A stretch of 64,000 bases of DNA from Zygnema cylindricum (Eukaryota; Streptophyta; Zygnematophyceae; Zygnematales; Zygnemataceae): the NCBI GenBank assembly GCA_037447655.1, contig JBBHKE010001800.1, forward strand, positions 124,001 through 188,000. The letters run 5' to 3'. This document shows, one piece after another, positions 11,395 to 26,000 of this stretch. A model generated the notes under the pieces. The model made no database searches, was not told the DNA's origin, and saw nothing but the letters and a program-made list of their open reading frames with translations. Within the stretch, counting starts at the first letter, position 1, and the number at the start of each line of letters is the position of its first letter. Position numbers and translations under genes: made by a program.

Positions 11395-13407
11395 CAACAT
11401 GAACACATATTAACGGCAAGTAAAATAAAAGAACACAAACCCAAAATGAGAAGCACGGCAACAAACAAAACCAAAGCTACAAGCCCAAGCCCCAACTCGA
11501 TGAAATGTCTACTAAAAGCAACCTCGTAAGTCCCCCCAGCCCGGAGGAGCACGTAGAGGGAGTTCAAGAACATGTCGACGATCCATAACCGCCATGGCCG
11601 GAAGCACGTTGAGGGAGTTCAGGAACACGTGGACGCTCCATAACCGCCATAGCCAATCAAATGAGAATAGAAGCCTGCACTCGCTGTAAAGCCGCTGTAA
11701 AGCCACAGATAACAATGACGATAAAAAGAAGTAAGCACCGAAGGAGGGCTCCCAGGTCCTCGCCGCTCGAAAGCATGTCATACGGAGAAACTCGTCCAAT
11801 GCAACACCCATACAACCAAAGATCTCGACCGCCATCGGAATAAAGTCATCTATAGGGTCTCGATGGGCATAATCACCCTCCTTCACTTTAGCTGCATCAC
11901 GAGCTGCCACCCCAACATGTCGAGCCGCCTAACCAAAAACTGTAGCCGAAGTAGGTTTCGCTAGAACAATATCACCGAAGATACGACGGGCACCATCGAA
12001 CAAAACAACATCGATCCGGCACAAGGGAATAACATGAGAAACCTCCCGACGCACAGAAAAGCCCCCCCCTGAAGCGATAGTCGCAATAGCGACACGAAAA
12101 GTGTCGTGCGCGTGGATCAAATCTCCCCCATGGGAGCAATGAAGCAAATGGACACCATCGGGCCCCAAGACACGACCACACGCACAAACAAGAGAGCCAA
12201 GTAAAGGAGGATGGGGAAGGCCAAGGCGAAATCGGAGGGGGGTAGTGAACCGAGCAAGAAAGAATTGGAGAGTGGACAAAATAGGTGTAGCGAATGGCCA
12301 CGACTCTGAACTAGGCCACCACAAGAGAGAAAACGGGCAAGCGAAAAATAAAAGGAAAGCGCCTCGAGAAGCTCGGATTTAATGGCGGCGACAACCTGAT
12401 CGGAAATCGATTCTTGGAGACGCTCAACGGATTTCGTAACAAGGGTGGAAAAAATTGACACATCCACCAGGGCATGAGGAGGAAGAGAACGTGATGCGTC
12501 CAATAGAGACCGTTGGAAGGCGAACACATTGTCCGGAACAAGGGTGTCCCCAGCCAAGAAGCGAGAAACAAGAGTGAAGGCAATAAGGCACCAACTTCCC
12601 AATTATGTAGCAGGAGCAACACGAGCAGTCGATAATAGACCCAGCCCACCCGTAGAGACAAGGAGGGATGCCTGCATGCGGGACGAAGGCCCAGACTCGC
12701 GATCGAATGCCCCACGACCTAGCACAATGTGGAGGACATCCATGAGGCGATCATCAAAGGTTGCGAGAAAGGAGACAAACGTCGGGGTGGGAGGGGAAGC
12801 TCGAGTAAGGTAGGAAGGGCGATGGGGGAAACACCTGGTTAACATAGCAAAAGCCACTTCGGGATCGGGAAGGTGAGGAAGGTCATACACGTTGGCCATA
12901 TTTGTCTGTAGAGCATCCTCAAGAAATTGGGTCACGAAAGTATCCGAACCAAGGGGGCAACTCAGCACACAAATGTCATCGGAGGGAGGAGTTTGAAAAC
13001 CAAGAGGGGAAGTAAAGGATGGTGGAATATCCGTCTAGGACCAAATAACACATTTCGATGGCTGGACTGAAAGGTTGAGTTCGGCTAAACGTTCCTTGAA
13101 AAAATTATATGCCGACACGACATGGTTCCTCAGGTCCAATAATGTGCGTATCATCTGCAACCGAAGGGAAAAGGCAAGAAGGGAAAGCAGCGGCGGAAGC
13201 AGGGAGGGCTTGGTAATGGGCGAGGGCAAACAAAGGTCTGCCCAAAGGGTCGCCTTGGCAAGTGCCGGTCGCAGAGGAGAGAGGAATGAGGTCACCGTCA
13301 GCCAAGAAGGAAAGGCTACTGGTCAAAGAACAAAAAGCGGCTATCCAACCGAAGATGATACTATTGTATCTTTCTGTCCACAGCAGTTCAGATGGAGAAA
13401 ACTTCAT
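11395..13407 (-). mobile_element. Non-LTR retrotransposon relic (RT and endonuclease-like C-terminus)
   Basis: Minus-strand fragments in several frames read in order. 13407-13105 encodes GTCQGDPLGRPLFALAHYQA and VADDTHIIGP, which correspond to the RT motif GxxQGDPLGPxLF and the (Y/F)ADD loop. 13100-13040 carries LNLSVQPSKCVIW. 12968-12603 carries FLEDALQTNMANVYDLPHLP and the RT thumb-like region. 12300-11930 holds a C-x-C-x(8)-H-x(3)-C knuckle (CACGRVLGPDGVHLLHC) followed by SVRREVSHVI and RIDVVLFDGARRIFGDIV. The last block resembles the PD-(D/E)xK endonuclease fold found in RLE-type non-LTR elements. 11910-11690 carries the family tail. Frameshifts and stops make it inactive. The 5' part is missing. 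Confidence 0.8.
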
Positions 13408-14067
13408 CTATTTTTGTCTAATCTCTTGCCGATGACCTATGGTTAACCATTGGAGGCGAAATGAAAGTACCTATCCATCAAGTAGAAAGGTTCTGATAAG
13501 TTTCTGCAGTGAAAAATATCCAATTTAGAAATATAAAAAAAAGGCAGTTTTTTGCTTTTTTTTTGGTTTCTGTGTTATTAACACTAATAACACTCATTTG
13601 GTGCAAAGGTTTCTTGCTCACTGGTCACAACATCGTGTTAGTCATGCCATTGTTTCTTTCTTTCCACTAATTACTTAAAACGGCTCAAAATGGTTCAGAA
13701 ACGGCCACTGAAACTGAAAAAAAATCAATGACACTAATGTTATCCCCGGACAAATAATATCTTTACTCTAATAACAACGATGTAGCTTTCTACAACACTT
13801 GTTTTCTACCTTCTTGAATTTCATAATTTCTTTGGCCCTTTTACAACCAAGCTATTATTGAGGTCAAAATCATGAACATAAATTTCATAATAACTTAACA
13901 ATTCTACACCATCTATAATTAGAAGCTTGCTAGCGAAGCATCCTTGAATAACAGTTTCGTATACAATTACAGGCAAACCCCGAACAAAAGCTCCTGAAAT
14001 GCACTATTAATCTCTTGTTATAATTAAGATGCTAAGAGAGCACCTTTCCCTCTCGAGGTTATGTGAA
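13408..14067. other. Gene-free 3' flank of the GH5 gene
   Basis: AT-rich sequence between the non-LTR relic and the GH5 stop codon. It probably includes the GH5 3' UTR. No coding region is supported. Confidence 0.4.
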
Positions 14068-17000
14068 CTAATAATCCGTTTTCCACCATGTAGGAGAAAG
14101 CCATCCATTCTCCACACAAGTTTGGAAGCTCCAAGACCTCCAACCCTGTCCGTGTTTCAAGGACCAGAAAAAAAAACCCGCGGAGGCTTTCAAATAACAC
14201 TCAACTTGAGCCTCTCCAAATTTTTTATATATATCATCACTGGTTGAGCAGTTTAGAGCCAGAGACCATTCTCCTGCGAACCCAAAAACGTTAACGTTAC
14301 TTCAGTACAGGGAATGGAACACACCAAATAATAATCTTATAATCTTTTAATGTACGGAGAATTGTCAAGTCAAAACTCACAAGCAAAAAAGTGACTTAGA
14401 AATTTTTTCATCCAGAACAAAAATCGAGGAACAAAAATATTATTTTAAGAACTTAAGAACAGTCGTCTCACCAATACAGACAAGTCGTGAGCCACGCTCC
14501 AACTTTTTGAGAGCCGCCTCACGTTGCTGTTTGGGAAAGTCCAAATTAAACTGTAAGGATTTCCCTCCAAATGTGTTTGTGTCATGGACCTGGTACCAAT
14601 GTGCATCAAAAACCACGTTGGTGTAGTCTGAACCTGCGAATGTCAAAATTCCTTCTCTTTCTCATGTCAAAACTTCCATCCTAACGACTCTCTCGAGTTT
14701 AAATTCTCACGTTTCTCAGGTTGAAATCATTTTTCCTTACAGAAAAATTACCAAAGTAACCACACAAAATTTTTTTTTGTTACAGGGGAAGACACGGTTC
14801 ATCAACTTAATGAGCGTGGATTTTTGTTAGCGACTTTCGCATCCAATGTTGGCAACATTCCACACTTATCCATGTTTTCTATTGAAAAGGTTCACCAAAT
14901 TTCCACTGAAACAAATTGACATCATTTATGAATAAAGTGTAATGCTTTCAATGTTGTAACAAGAGATGCGGTATCGCACCTGTCATGAAAGTGTCCCATT
15001 CCCTTTCTGACGCAAAAATCCGACTGTCTATGATGAAATAGGCTTGTTGGGAATACTGTCTCAAAATTTTGTAACACGAGAGGTAGTAGTTACAGAGGTC
15101 TTGGAAAGAGACTCCAGAGGAAGTGGGCTCGTTGATAGGTTCCAGTCCTACCAGACAGGGATGGCTTCCGTACCTGTAAAACCCATCTCTCTCGCTCACT
15201 CCCCCGCTTTTCAATCAATTTTTAACGTTTAAGGTTTCCCCAGGTGAGTGTATTACAATCAATACATTAGAGGAGTTAATTTTGGTCATTGCAAAGCACT
15301 TTAGAGCCTTAAAAAGATAGTTTTGATATGTGAGAACATGCGATTAAGGGCTTTAAAACTTCTAAATGTATACGATAGAGGTCTCAAGCAGTGTCTGTTT
15401 AAATACTGATTACTGGCCTTTCTTCTGAGCTTTCCCGAAACAATATGACCGACAAAAATGCGAGCGTTGCATCCTGTACATGAAAACTGAAACCAAGGAG
15501 GAAAGGTTTCACTCACCTCCTTTGCTACCCTGGTTACACTATTGAAAATTACACACGTCCATGAGTAATTACAGTTTGGTGAGTAACAACACTCACATGA
15601 AGTGCACGATTACTCACGAATTACTAATAAAACCGATATCGATACCGTAATTGTCATACGAAGATCAGAACATTAGGATTTGTCTTAAAGATGCATTCAG
15701 TTAAGTTACTGTAGACACATTTAGTTCATTAGTGTAGCACTTTAGAAAAATAGCCAGATTAATCTGCACGCATCAGATTACTATCCACATAGAATCGGAT
15801 TGGTTTGGCATTTAGTTTAGTAGTGCGCTGGTCAGTGCAGCTGTATGTCAACTGGCCGAGTTGTCCAGGTTTTCCGGCTTTTCAGGCATGGTTTCAGGCA
15901 TTGTTAGTGGGGTCTCAGATATAGACTTGATTTTTATTTAAGGAATTGTACTTTCCTTCTTCCAACGTATCAATGAAACAGCCTCAGTAGTATTGGCATT
16001 TCTCTGTATTGCTATGAGTTCAGGTATTGCCGGTAATGGTAACCGTATTAAACAAGACAACTCAATTAGTTCTTTTCATCAGACGTGGCGGAAGCTTACT
16101 CACCTTCTTTCCTTCGTAATTTCTTTGAAGAAACCCAAGAAGAAAGTAGTATGAATCACAAGCACTACGTGAGCATGAGACTAGGTAGCACAAGTGACAG
16201 CAGAGATGCAAAACTACCAAAATCAAACAGCCGCCGAAAGTTAGGATTTTTTATCTTACGCTGTTTCTGTAGGCGGCAAAATACACGAGCCCCAAAAACC
16301 ATCTAAATGGAACTCTCGAGGAAATTCTTTCACTAGCCACGATCCCACAATTGACAATAAACAACATGAGATTGTTGACATGTAGATAAGTCATATGCGC
16401 ACGGCATTCGCAGGAAAGAAGACAGACCAGGATTGTCTAGTGCCGCGTGTAGCCACATATTTGGATGGTGAGGTGTTTGCTTGGTTCAATACTATTTGAG
16501 TCTTGGTGAAATGTTGTGGATGATTTAAGTTTCAAAAAAGGCCGTGGCATGACTTTGGTCGCGCACTCCATGTAGCTTTCCATCTGAAGGCATATCAGAC
16601 GACGAACTCTGTCCAAGAATACGTGATGCAATTTTGGGATCTCCTCAGCCAGACCAACAAATATCTCCGATTTGGATCAAGTTTTTTTTTTTTTTGATGA
16701 ACTAAAGCTGGCAACGAAGAAGCAGGTGGATATTATACGCTGCAGAATTTGCAGATTGCTTTCAATTTGGTGATAGATTGCAACACGGCTAATTATTTGA
16801 GCCTTCACTTTACGTCGACATCATGGGCTGTCAGTCATCTTCCTCCGAGTCGTCGCTTATGGAGTTAAACGTCCCTCAAACGGTCAACAGGAATTGCTAG
16901 TCAAGCCTTCTCAGTCATGGGCAACAGATGGGCCAATAGAGATGCCTCTCCTAGAGATTTAGAGCTCCATTGAGACATGGCCGACTTATACACTTCAATC

Positions 17001-20000
17001 CATTTCTAGTTCAACTTCTGCCCACCATTTACATGAGGAAGCCGTTATTCCGTTATTCCGTGCGAACGAGGCCAACCGTTATTGCCAATTTTTTAGTGTT
17101 GTGTATCGGTAAAAAACTTATCGCGATAACACCGATACCGATAGTTATCGGTTATCGAACGATCAGAGGTCCCGATATATCGGTCCGAGACCAACAAATT
17201 CCATATCGGCAATAACTTAAAAAATATTAATAGTGCGCATACTATGGTACTTTATAATATAGTATATTACATTATTTACATTATATAGCGTGGCATGCCA
17301 CGTATAACAATCTGTTCCGTTTCTATTTAACTGAAAATGATTACGGACAGCGCATCACGTAAACGTAGACAAATTTAAAATAATACTTTATAGTTCTAAA
17401 AGTATACTACCGAAACGAAAATTTAAAATACATTGTAAAATTTGAGAATCAATCTTTTTCGAAAAAAAAACGCACAGACCAACAGAGTCTGCCGCCATTT
17501 ACAGCCACCATATTTTTAAAATCCTGCAGCACTTATTTGAGGAAATACTAGTCTTTTATAAAATAGTAAAAAACTAAAATTATATATTTATTCATTCTGA
17601 GGAAACTGTAGGAGGAGAGGAGGATGGGACACAGATTTTTGATGAGGAGGTAGAAGAGACTGAAAATGTCAAAGAATTAGAGAACTTACAAAAAATTAAG
17701 GAGGAATGCAAACATGCTAAAAAATCCATTCCGAAAGGAGCAGTATCAAAAGTATGGAATCATTTTAAGGTAGATTAAGGCAGATTTTGAATATGGTGGT
17801 TTGGAAATTGAAAACATTGATAATTTAAAAATTGAATTTTGAGAATTTATACATTGCAGATTTTTAGAGATTGAGAATTGGTTAGTTAAGAATCTTAGAA
17901 TTTTCAGAATGTGAAATTGGTGATTTGGCAAGATACGAAGCATTGAGAATTTGAGAATTGAATCTTGAAGGCTTTGACTTTTGACATTGAAGAATTTGGA
18001 GATAAAGAATTAGTAAGCTAGGAATTTTACAATTTTTAGAATGTGAAATTGGTGATTTGGCAAGATGTGAAAAATTGAGAATTTGGGAATTCAATTTTTA
18101 ACATTATGACATTTAATTGATTATGTATGTTGGTGAATTGAGGCATCAAAGACTTGTATGTTGATGCCTCTAAGCTGGACTAGAAATAGGACTAAGAAAT
18201 ATCAAATATGTCATAAATAACGCCATGAACCGCCATGTAAAGCCATGTAATGTATACGGAATCTGCGACAATATCTCATAATTGTCCAAAATTTAACTTA
18301 TGCATTTGTTTTGCCCGACCTTATTTCAGATCGTTTGTAATATGGACTGAAAAGGCATTAAAGTAAAAAGGTACAGTCAAAAGAACATTCAGAAAGGGTA
18401 TGGGAGCGTGGAACCCAAGTAAAACCCCCTTAACTTAAAAATAATCAAGAAAAAATCGCGATTTTTTACCGAAATCGGGGGAAAGGGGGTCCCGCTGCAC
18501 GTCCGGGGAATAACACGTACAGTTGAGTGTACTGGCCGTACATTTTTCTGTACGGTCCGTACAGTTATCGCTGATAGTTATCGATATCGGTGATATCGCC
18601 GATAATAATCGATAAATATCGGTTATTTATCGGCGATAACACCGATAACGATATATCGTACCAATATATCGATTATCGGGTACCCGAAAAAAGGTCCATA
18701 TCGGTTATCGGCGAATCCTTACCGATACACAACACTACAATTTTTAAGCCGCCATTGGGGAGCAGCAGTATCTCCTCCTTTCTTTGGGGGGAACATTAAC
18801 AATGGTGCAAATTATAGTTCTAATTGAGGCCGAGAGACAGGCGGTTTTCCAAGGAATTATCAGAATCCCTTCACAGTTCCAATCTGGCGGTTACGGTTTG
18901 AAATGCAACACTACTGAATATGCACACTTTTTGACCAAAGCATCACGCACGGAGAAGAAATCAACAAATAGTACAATTTGTTGTACTGCACCTTATGATA
19001 ACTAGATTGGACCTGGCAATTCCTTGCCATTTGTACATATCGGGTCATAATTTTCAATACCTTAAGATTTGGGTGGTCATATTTATTGAACGCTACATGA
19101 CATAATTATTTAAAGTTCATCATTATGGGTATTATTACTGATAATAATATCACATTATAGCATTTCACATTTCAGACGCAAAACGAGAATAATTCTTGAT
19201 AGTGTAACCTCGCTAATATGTGTTCTTATATGCGGCGGTGTGCACCTGGCTGCCAGGAACTGAATTACAGCAACGGTGCGTTCTATGTTGCCGCTGCCCT
19301 CCCGTCCCCATGTGGCGATTCCGTCACGACTGGCACTGTGCTCCCATCCATTCTGCGAACCCGGGGCTGCATGAAGACAAATGACCACACGAAGCTTTTG
19401 GCGCTCGGCCCATTCAAACGCCTGAGGAAAACAAAGCAAAAAAGTTGGGAAGTTATGTTTTATATATTAGAGTAGAAGTCATGGCAACAGAAATAGAGTG
19501 GAAGGTAGAAGGTAGCCTGAAAATATAAGTCTTTTTGATTGATAAATAATAAGAAGACAAAACAGACTTTAAGTAGGAAAGGGAAAATACTCTGAGAGTG
19601 ACCTCTCAGAGACTGAAGGAACTTTCCTAACCTGAAGGGTCACTTGACCCTTCACTCAAAAGTAACCGGTCAAGATTTATAAACAGATCTTTGACCGGAT
19701 TCAATTCTGACAGTACTTGAAGTACGCAGGTAAAACAGATCTGACAGGATACAAAAACAGATCTGACTGACAGACTGGCAGACTGAATTACCGAAATCCT
19801 AGATCCTAGAATTCTAGATTCCGGTATTCTAAAATGCTACTAGTTGTCTGAATACAGAATACTTCTAGCAAAGCCTGAACATCTAACATTATATGGTAGG
19901 GTAAAGGAAAAGAAAGGGGTGGGAAGGCGAGGTGTAAAAAGAATCTTTTAAAAATTGTACTAGGTCAAGTTTTTACTTTCGAAGTCCATATTTTTCTCCC

Positions 20001-23000
20001 CCATTTAATGCGGAACTTCGGGTTGTTTTTTATTTGTCCATGAGTGTCTTTATTACGCTTAATAGCGTGGTACTAAATGGGACCTTAAGGGATAACCGCA
20101 AAAGGGTAACCACAGAGGGGTTTTTTATGTTCCCTATTCTTTGTGCTGTAGCTCTAACGACATTCAATTATGTTATTTTGTCTGTAATTTGTGTAGGATT
20201 TTACTGTTTCATAAATTAAACTTGTTTAACAAATTAAGAATTTGACACGATGACCTGGTACTTCGTAAGTCGAGAACTTTAGCTGACCCCAAAGACGAAC
20301 AAAGTTTTAAAATAAAAACAAGAATACATTCCGTATATTGAACAAATTATATGGCTCTTTGTACTTTTGAAAAAATAAAAAAAATGGAAAAAGGTTGTGT
20401 GATGACTGAAACACGGATGCTACCTTCTGCCGCCGACCGTGCAAAATCCCTCTCCCTCTCCCCCTCCCCCTCCCTCTCCCTCTCCCTTTCCCTCCCCCTC
20501 CCTCTCCCTCTCCTCTCTCCCCCTCTCCCTCACTCTTTCTCTCTCCTCTCTCTCGCCCTTGCCCTCTCCCTCTCCCCCTTCCTCTCCCTCTTGCTGTCCC
20601 TCTCCCTCTCCCGCTTCCTCTCCCTCTCCCGTTTCCTCTCCCTCTCCCTCTCCCTTCCCCGCCCCCTCCCCGGCTCCCTTTCCCTAAACTTGTAACTTAA
20701 TATCCCCTAACAAAGAAACACGGTGTATGAGCTATGTTCTAAAAAATGAAGGCAATTTGCATGGAAGTCACACGAAATCAAAAATTCTTTTAGTAAAACT
20801 TTTGTGTGAATTTTTTGCGTCGCATGAAATTTCAATCGTGGAGAAATTTTGTACCACAAGTGGACTTCGCATGGAATTTTCTCTCCCTCTAAACATATTC
20901 TATGAGAGGACTTTGGGGCAAGCAAATCCTGTGTATTGCTAACCACTATTTGCCTAACATCCTTATAATAATATCACAAATTCTCTTTATCGGAAATTTT
21001 GCAGCATACTGTCTTATCATATGCTTATATTGCTATTTCAAATAGAAAAGCTTTCGAATTCAAAAATATAATTCTTTCCTATTTACAATGAACTGGTAGC
21101 CAAAACGTATTTGGTTACGCTTATGCTTTTGATTGTGTTAGCAAGTTAATGACGAGGTTGTCATTGTTAATCCATTGGCTCATGTTTTGTACAGTTTCAA
21201 TTTTAACAGGGAACCGCCGAGGGAATTATTGGACAAATTTTGGGTTTTCACATGCCACCGCCACTGGCACATCAAGTTTGTAACTGATTTGCCATAGCTT
21301 ATCCACATTAATATCGGTACATATTTCCCAGACTGAACGATTTCTAGTTTAGCTCATGTTTTGTGCTTCACATATTCTCTTAATCCCCTTTTGAAACACC
21401 ATAAAGCTGGGAGTTGCTCATAAATAGCTTTAACAGTGGTAAAACATGTTGTTAAGACTGGATTTCCATGCAAGCAAATCCTGAAAAGTGGTAAACACTA
21501 TTAGTGCGGGTTGTGATAAAAAAATTGTCATTAGCAATTTACACAAACATTCGTACAATCCTACCAGTTCCGATGAATCCTGCACTAGAGTGTGTTTTGT
21601 TGTAATGAGGCACCTGGTGTCACAGAAGAAGTAGAAGAATCACCAGCAGTTGACACAGGCACACAGAAGGAAACTCTCACGATAAATCCGCAGACTACTG
21701 ACTTCACAATGAAGTCTCAATCAAACCAGACACACCCTAGGTCTGCAAATTTGCCAAAGTAAAGACAATAACATAAAGAACCCACATGCAGAATTTCAAA
21801 CAGTTCTGCCAAAAGATCACAATGATCTTTATAATTGATAAACCCCAAAAACTGCTTCACAGTTTTTGCATACAAGGAATTCCTGCCTACAAGAGTAATC
21901 TAAGTCCTATATATATAAGTGAGTCAACTAGAACCCTAAACCCTAACAGACGGAAATATTTACATCAAACTTAAATCTGACTGCCGCCAAAATGATAAGT
22001 ACCTGAAATAACTGCGCAGTCAATATTTCACTTCCAAAATGACGGCTGACTCTGTTCGCCGTCTCACGGACTGACACGTGTCCCTGGAGTGTACCAAGCC
22101 TGTGTACTCCCTTCGGAGTTACACACCACACTAACACCTGTCTACTATAATTCAGTCCGTACACAAAAGTGACTAAGTTCTTAATCTCTTTCTCACACAC
22201 TAGATATAGAGAGTACTAAAGGTTTCCAAAACAACACTCCCCTAAACCTTTAGACTCTCTCAGCCACCAAGTCCACATGCCTTTCTACAAAACTGCAATT
22301 TAGGTGCAAGTAGAGGCTTAGTCATCATATCTGCTACCATCTTCTCATCCGGCAGATAACTGAGTTTTAAAATTCTGTTCATCACCTTCTCTCTTACAAA
22401 GTGCAGCTTGATATCAATGTGCTTGCTTTTGAAGTGATGACTTGGGTTAGATGCAATCGCTATAGCTGCCTGGTTGTCACACCACACTATTTGAGGTCCA
22501 AATTGCATGAAATGAAGTTCTTGAAGGAGAGACTTTACCCAAAGTAACTCCTTGACAGCTGAGCTTGCTGCCATAAATTCAGCCTCTATTGTAGACTGAG
22601 CAGTGACTTTCTGAAGCTTGCTGCTCCAACAGCATGTTCCACTTCCAATCTTCAAAATGAATCCGGTGGTGGAGCGGCGGCTTGGCATGTCTCCGTAGCT
22701 CGCATCGCTCCAAGTCTAAATTTGACTTCATCTCCACCGAGAGCAAGTCGCAGATTCCTTGTCCCTGCAAGGTATCGAAGAACCCTCTTTGCTGCCTCCC
22801 AATCCGATCTCCTTGGATTTTGTAAACTCCGACTTAAAGCACCAACTGCTGCCGCAATATCCAGCCGTGTGCAGTTCATGAAGTAGATTAGGCTCCCGAC
22901 AATCTGACAGTATGGTATGGCAGCCATAGAATCTGCCTCCCCTGATTCCAAGATGTCATCAAAAATGACTCCTCCATCGGTCTCCATGCCTTCTACCTTT

Positions 23001-26000
23001 TGCTTAAATTCCATGGGAGTGGCACTTCCCTTTGCCTCTGCCATGCCGAACTTTTCAAGCATATTCCCAATCGCTTCTCGCTGCGTTAGATAAATTATTT
23101 TTCTATCTCTATCCTTTTCTACTTGAATTCCAAGAATATACTTTGCCTCTCCTAAATCTTTCATCTCAAATCTAGAATTCAAGGCTGCCTTTATTTTATT
23201 AATCTCATTTAATGACTTACTTAGTAGCAACAAATCATCTACATACACCGCAATGTAAATAATTCCATCTTCCCCTTCCATAACATAAACTGAGTGATCT
23301 GAACTAATCCTTACAAAACCGAGACTAGTTAGAAACTCATCTAGTTTCAGATTCCACTGACGTGGAGCCTGCTTCAAACCGTACAAAGACTTCAACAGTT
23401 TACACACCAGATTTTCTTTTCCGGTCTCTACATACATTTCAGGCTGACTCATATAAATCACTTCCTCTAAGTCTCCATGCAAGAAAGCCGTCTTAACATC
23501 CATCTAATGTAATTCCATATCCTCAATGGCTGCTGAAGACAACAAAATTCTAATAGTCGGAAACCGGACAACCGGAGAGAAAGTCTCTTCATAATCAATT
23601 CCCTCCTTTTGATTATAGCCTTTTGCAACAAGCCGAGCCTTATATCTTTCAATAGAATTATCCGGATTCAACTTAACTTTAAAGACCCACTTACAGCCGA
23701 TTGCCTTTCGATCCAGCGGAAGCTCAACAAGCTCCCAAGTTTGAGCCTCCATTATCGATCTCATTTCGTCGTTCACTGCGGAAATCCATTGATCCTTTTC
23801 CGGAGCTGAAAAAGCCTCCTGTATGGTGACCGGTTCCATCGTACTGGCAGAAAATAGAGCAAGCTCCACCCGTTCACTTCGCAGCCTGCCACTTTGCCTT
23901 CTTCCCCCCGGAAAATCTGAGGCTAAAATTGTTGGAGCCGTACGTGTCCGTTGAGGAGGAGGAGGAGGAGGAGGAGGAGGAGGATGTCCAGTATGTTGTA
24001 CAGGCTGAACATCCGGATTGTCCGAAGTTGGAGTTGATCCTCCATTCATTGAGGAAGAAATTGTAGAAGAAGAAAGAGGAAGATTTTCAAAATTTTCATA
24101 TTCTTGAATTTTGGTATGTTTTCAAAATCTGTCATGCCAAACACATCAACCGATTGACTCTCTTCCTTAACCTGAATATTTTTAGCAACTTGAAGAGTTT
24201 TTCTATCGGTATTGTATACTCTATAGCCAACCGACTCAACATCATATCCCATAAATATCCCGAGAACAGATTTAGGACTAAGCTTGGAAATAGGACGATT
24301 ATCTAAAATAAAACATTTACTACCAAGAACCCGAAAGTGACTAACATTAGGTTTCTTTCCAGTCCACACTTCATAGGGTGTTTTCCCTTTGACAGCTCTA
24401 GTTTCTATTCTATTCCTAATATACGAAGCACAAGAGAAAGCTTCACCCCAAAATTTAAAATCTATCCCTTTATCTAACATCATAGATTTTGCACTTTCCG
24501 TTAAAGTTCGATTAAGTCTTTTAGATACTCCGTTTTGCTCTGGAGTAAAGGGAACTATAAACTGACGAGAGATGCCATTTTCTTTCAAATAATCTGAAAA
24601 TGCATTGGAAATATATTCACCTCCGTTGTCGAACCGAAGGGAAAGAATCGGCTTTTTGTGAAGTTTTTCCGCCCAAACCCGAATATGCTTGAAGTGATTA
24701 AACACTTCACTCTTCTCCTTCATAAAGTAAACTTTGCTATATCTTGAGAAATCATCGGTAAAAGTGACCAAAAATCGGATGCCACTAAGTGAAGGGACTT
24801 TTGACAGTCCCCACACATCAGAATGAATTATTTGCAGCAAATCCGTGGCCCTGTTATCCGCTGCCTGAGGTAGGGGCAGCTTATGAAGCTTTCCCAAAGC
24901 ACATCCATCACAAACATGAGAATCTTTTTGTCCTAATTTGACACCTTCTATCATATTTAGTTTTCTAATTCTGATTAGGGCTGAAATTCCTATTTCCAGA
25001 AAATCCAATAGGCCTATATGTTTGAGCGTTGTAAGCTACTGCTGAATTTCAACCGTTCAAGGCTATCTGAGTGGCCTCTTCCTCTAAAATGTAAGCTTCC
25101 GCTACAGCTATATTCCATCTACTCTTCTCTAACCTTTTTAACTGATCTGCAGCTCTTTTATATTCAGTAGGAAGCCCTCTCATTAAAATCATAGCTTAAT
25201 GATATGGAGGAAACTTCCCCCCGGAACATGCATTTTTAGACAATAGAAGTTTCAAGCCATTACAATATGAGTTCATATCACCTCCGGTATATTTATAATC
25301 CCAAATTTTTCCAGTTATAACTTCATTCTGCTCATTAGCTAGGACATAAGACTCTCGCAAAGCCTTCCATATTTCAGATGCCGTAGAGATATGGATATTA
25401 GTCATGTTCAAATCTTCTGACAAGAGGAATTTGAGAACATGCAATACATCTTCATTTTTCTTGTCAAAATCTGGAGATGTATCCGGAAGAGCACCAGAAA
25501 CCACATCATACAAATTTACTTGCTTAAGGTAGGACTTAGTCAAATCAGCCCAATACACATATTTTTGCTCATTAAACACCGGGATCCGTGAGGGCGGGCC
25601 CGTAACCTGTTGTAATGAGGCAGCTGGTGTCACAGAAGAAATAGAAGAATCACCAGCAGTTGCCATAATAATAACACAGGCACACAGAAGGAAACTCTCA
25701 CGATAAACCCGCAGAAGGAAACTCTCACGATAAACCCGTTGCCATAATAATAACACAGGCACACAGAAAGAAACTCTCACGATAAACCCGCAGAAGGAAA
25801 CTCTCACGATAAACCCGCAGACTCCTGACTTCACAATGAAGTCTCAATCAAACCAGAGACACCCTAGGTCTGCAAATTTGCCAAAGTAAAGACAATAACA
25901 TAAAGAACCTACATGCAGAATTTCAAACAGTTCTGCCAAAAGATCACAATGATCTTTATAATTGATAAACCCCAAAAACTGCTTCACATTTTTTGCATAC

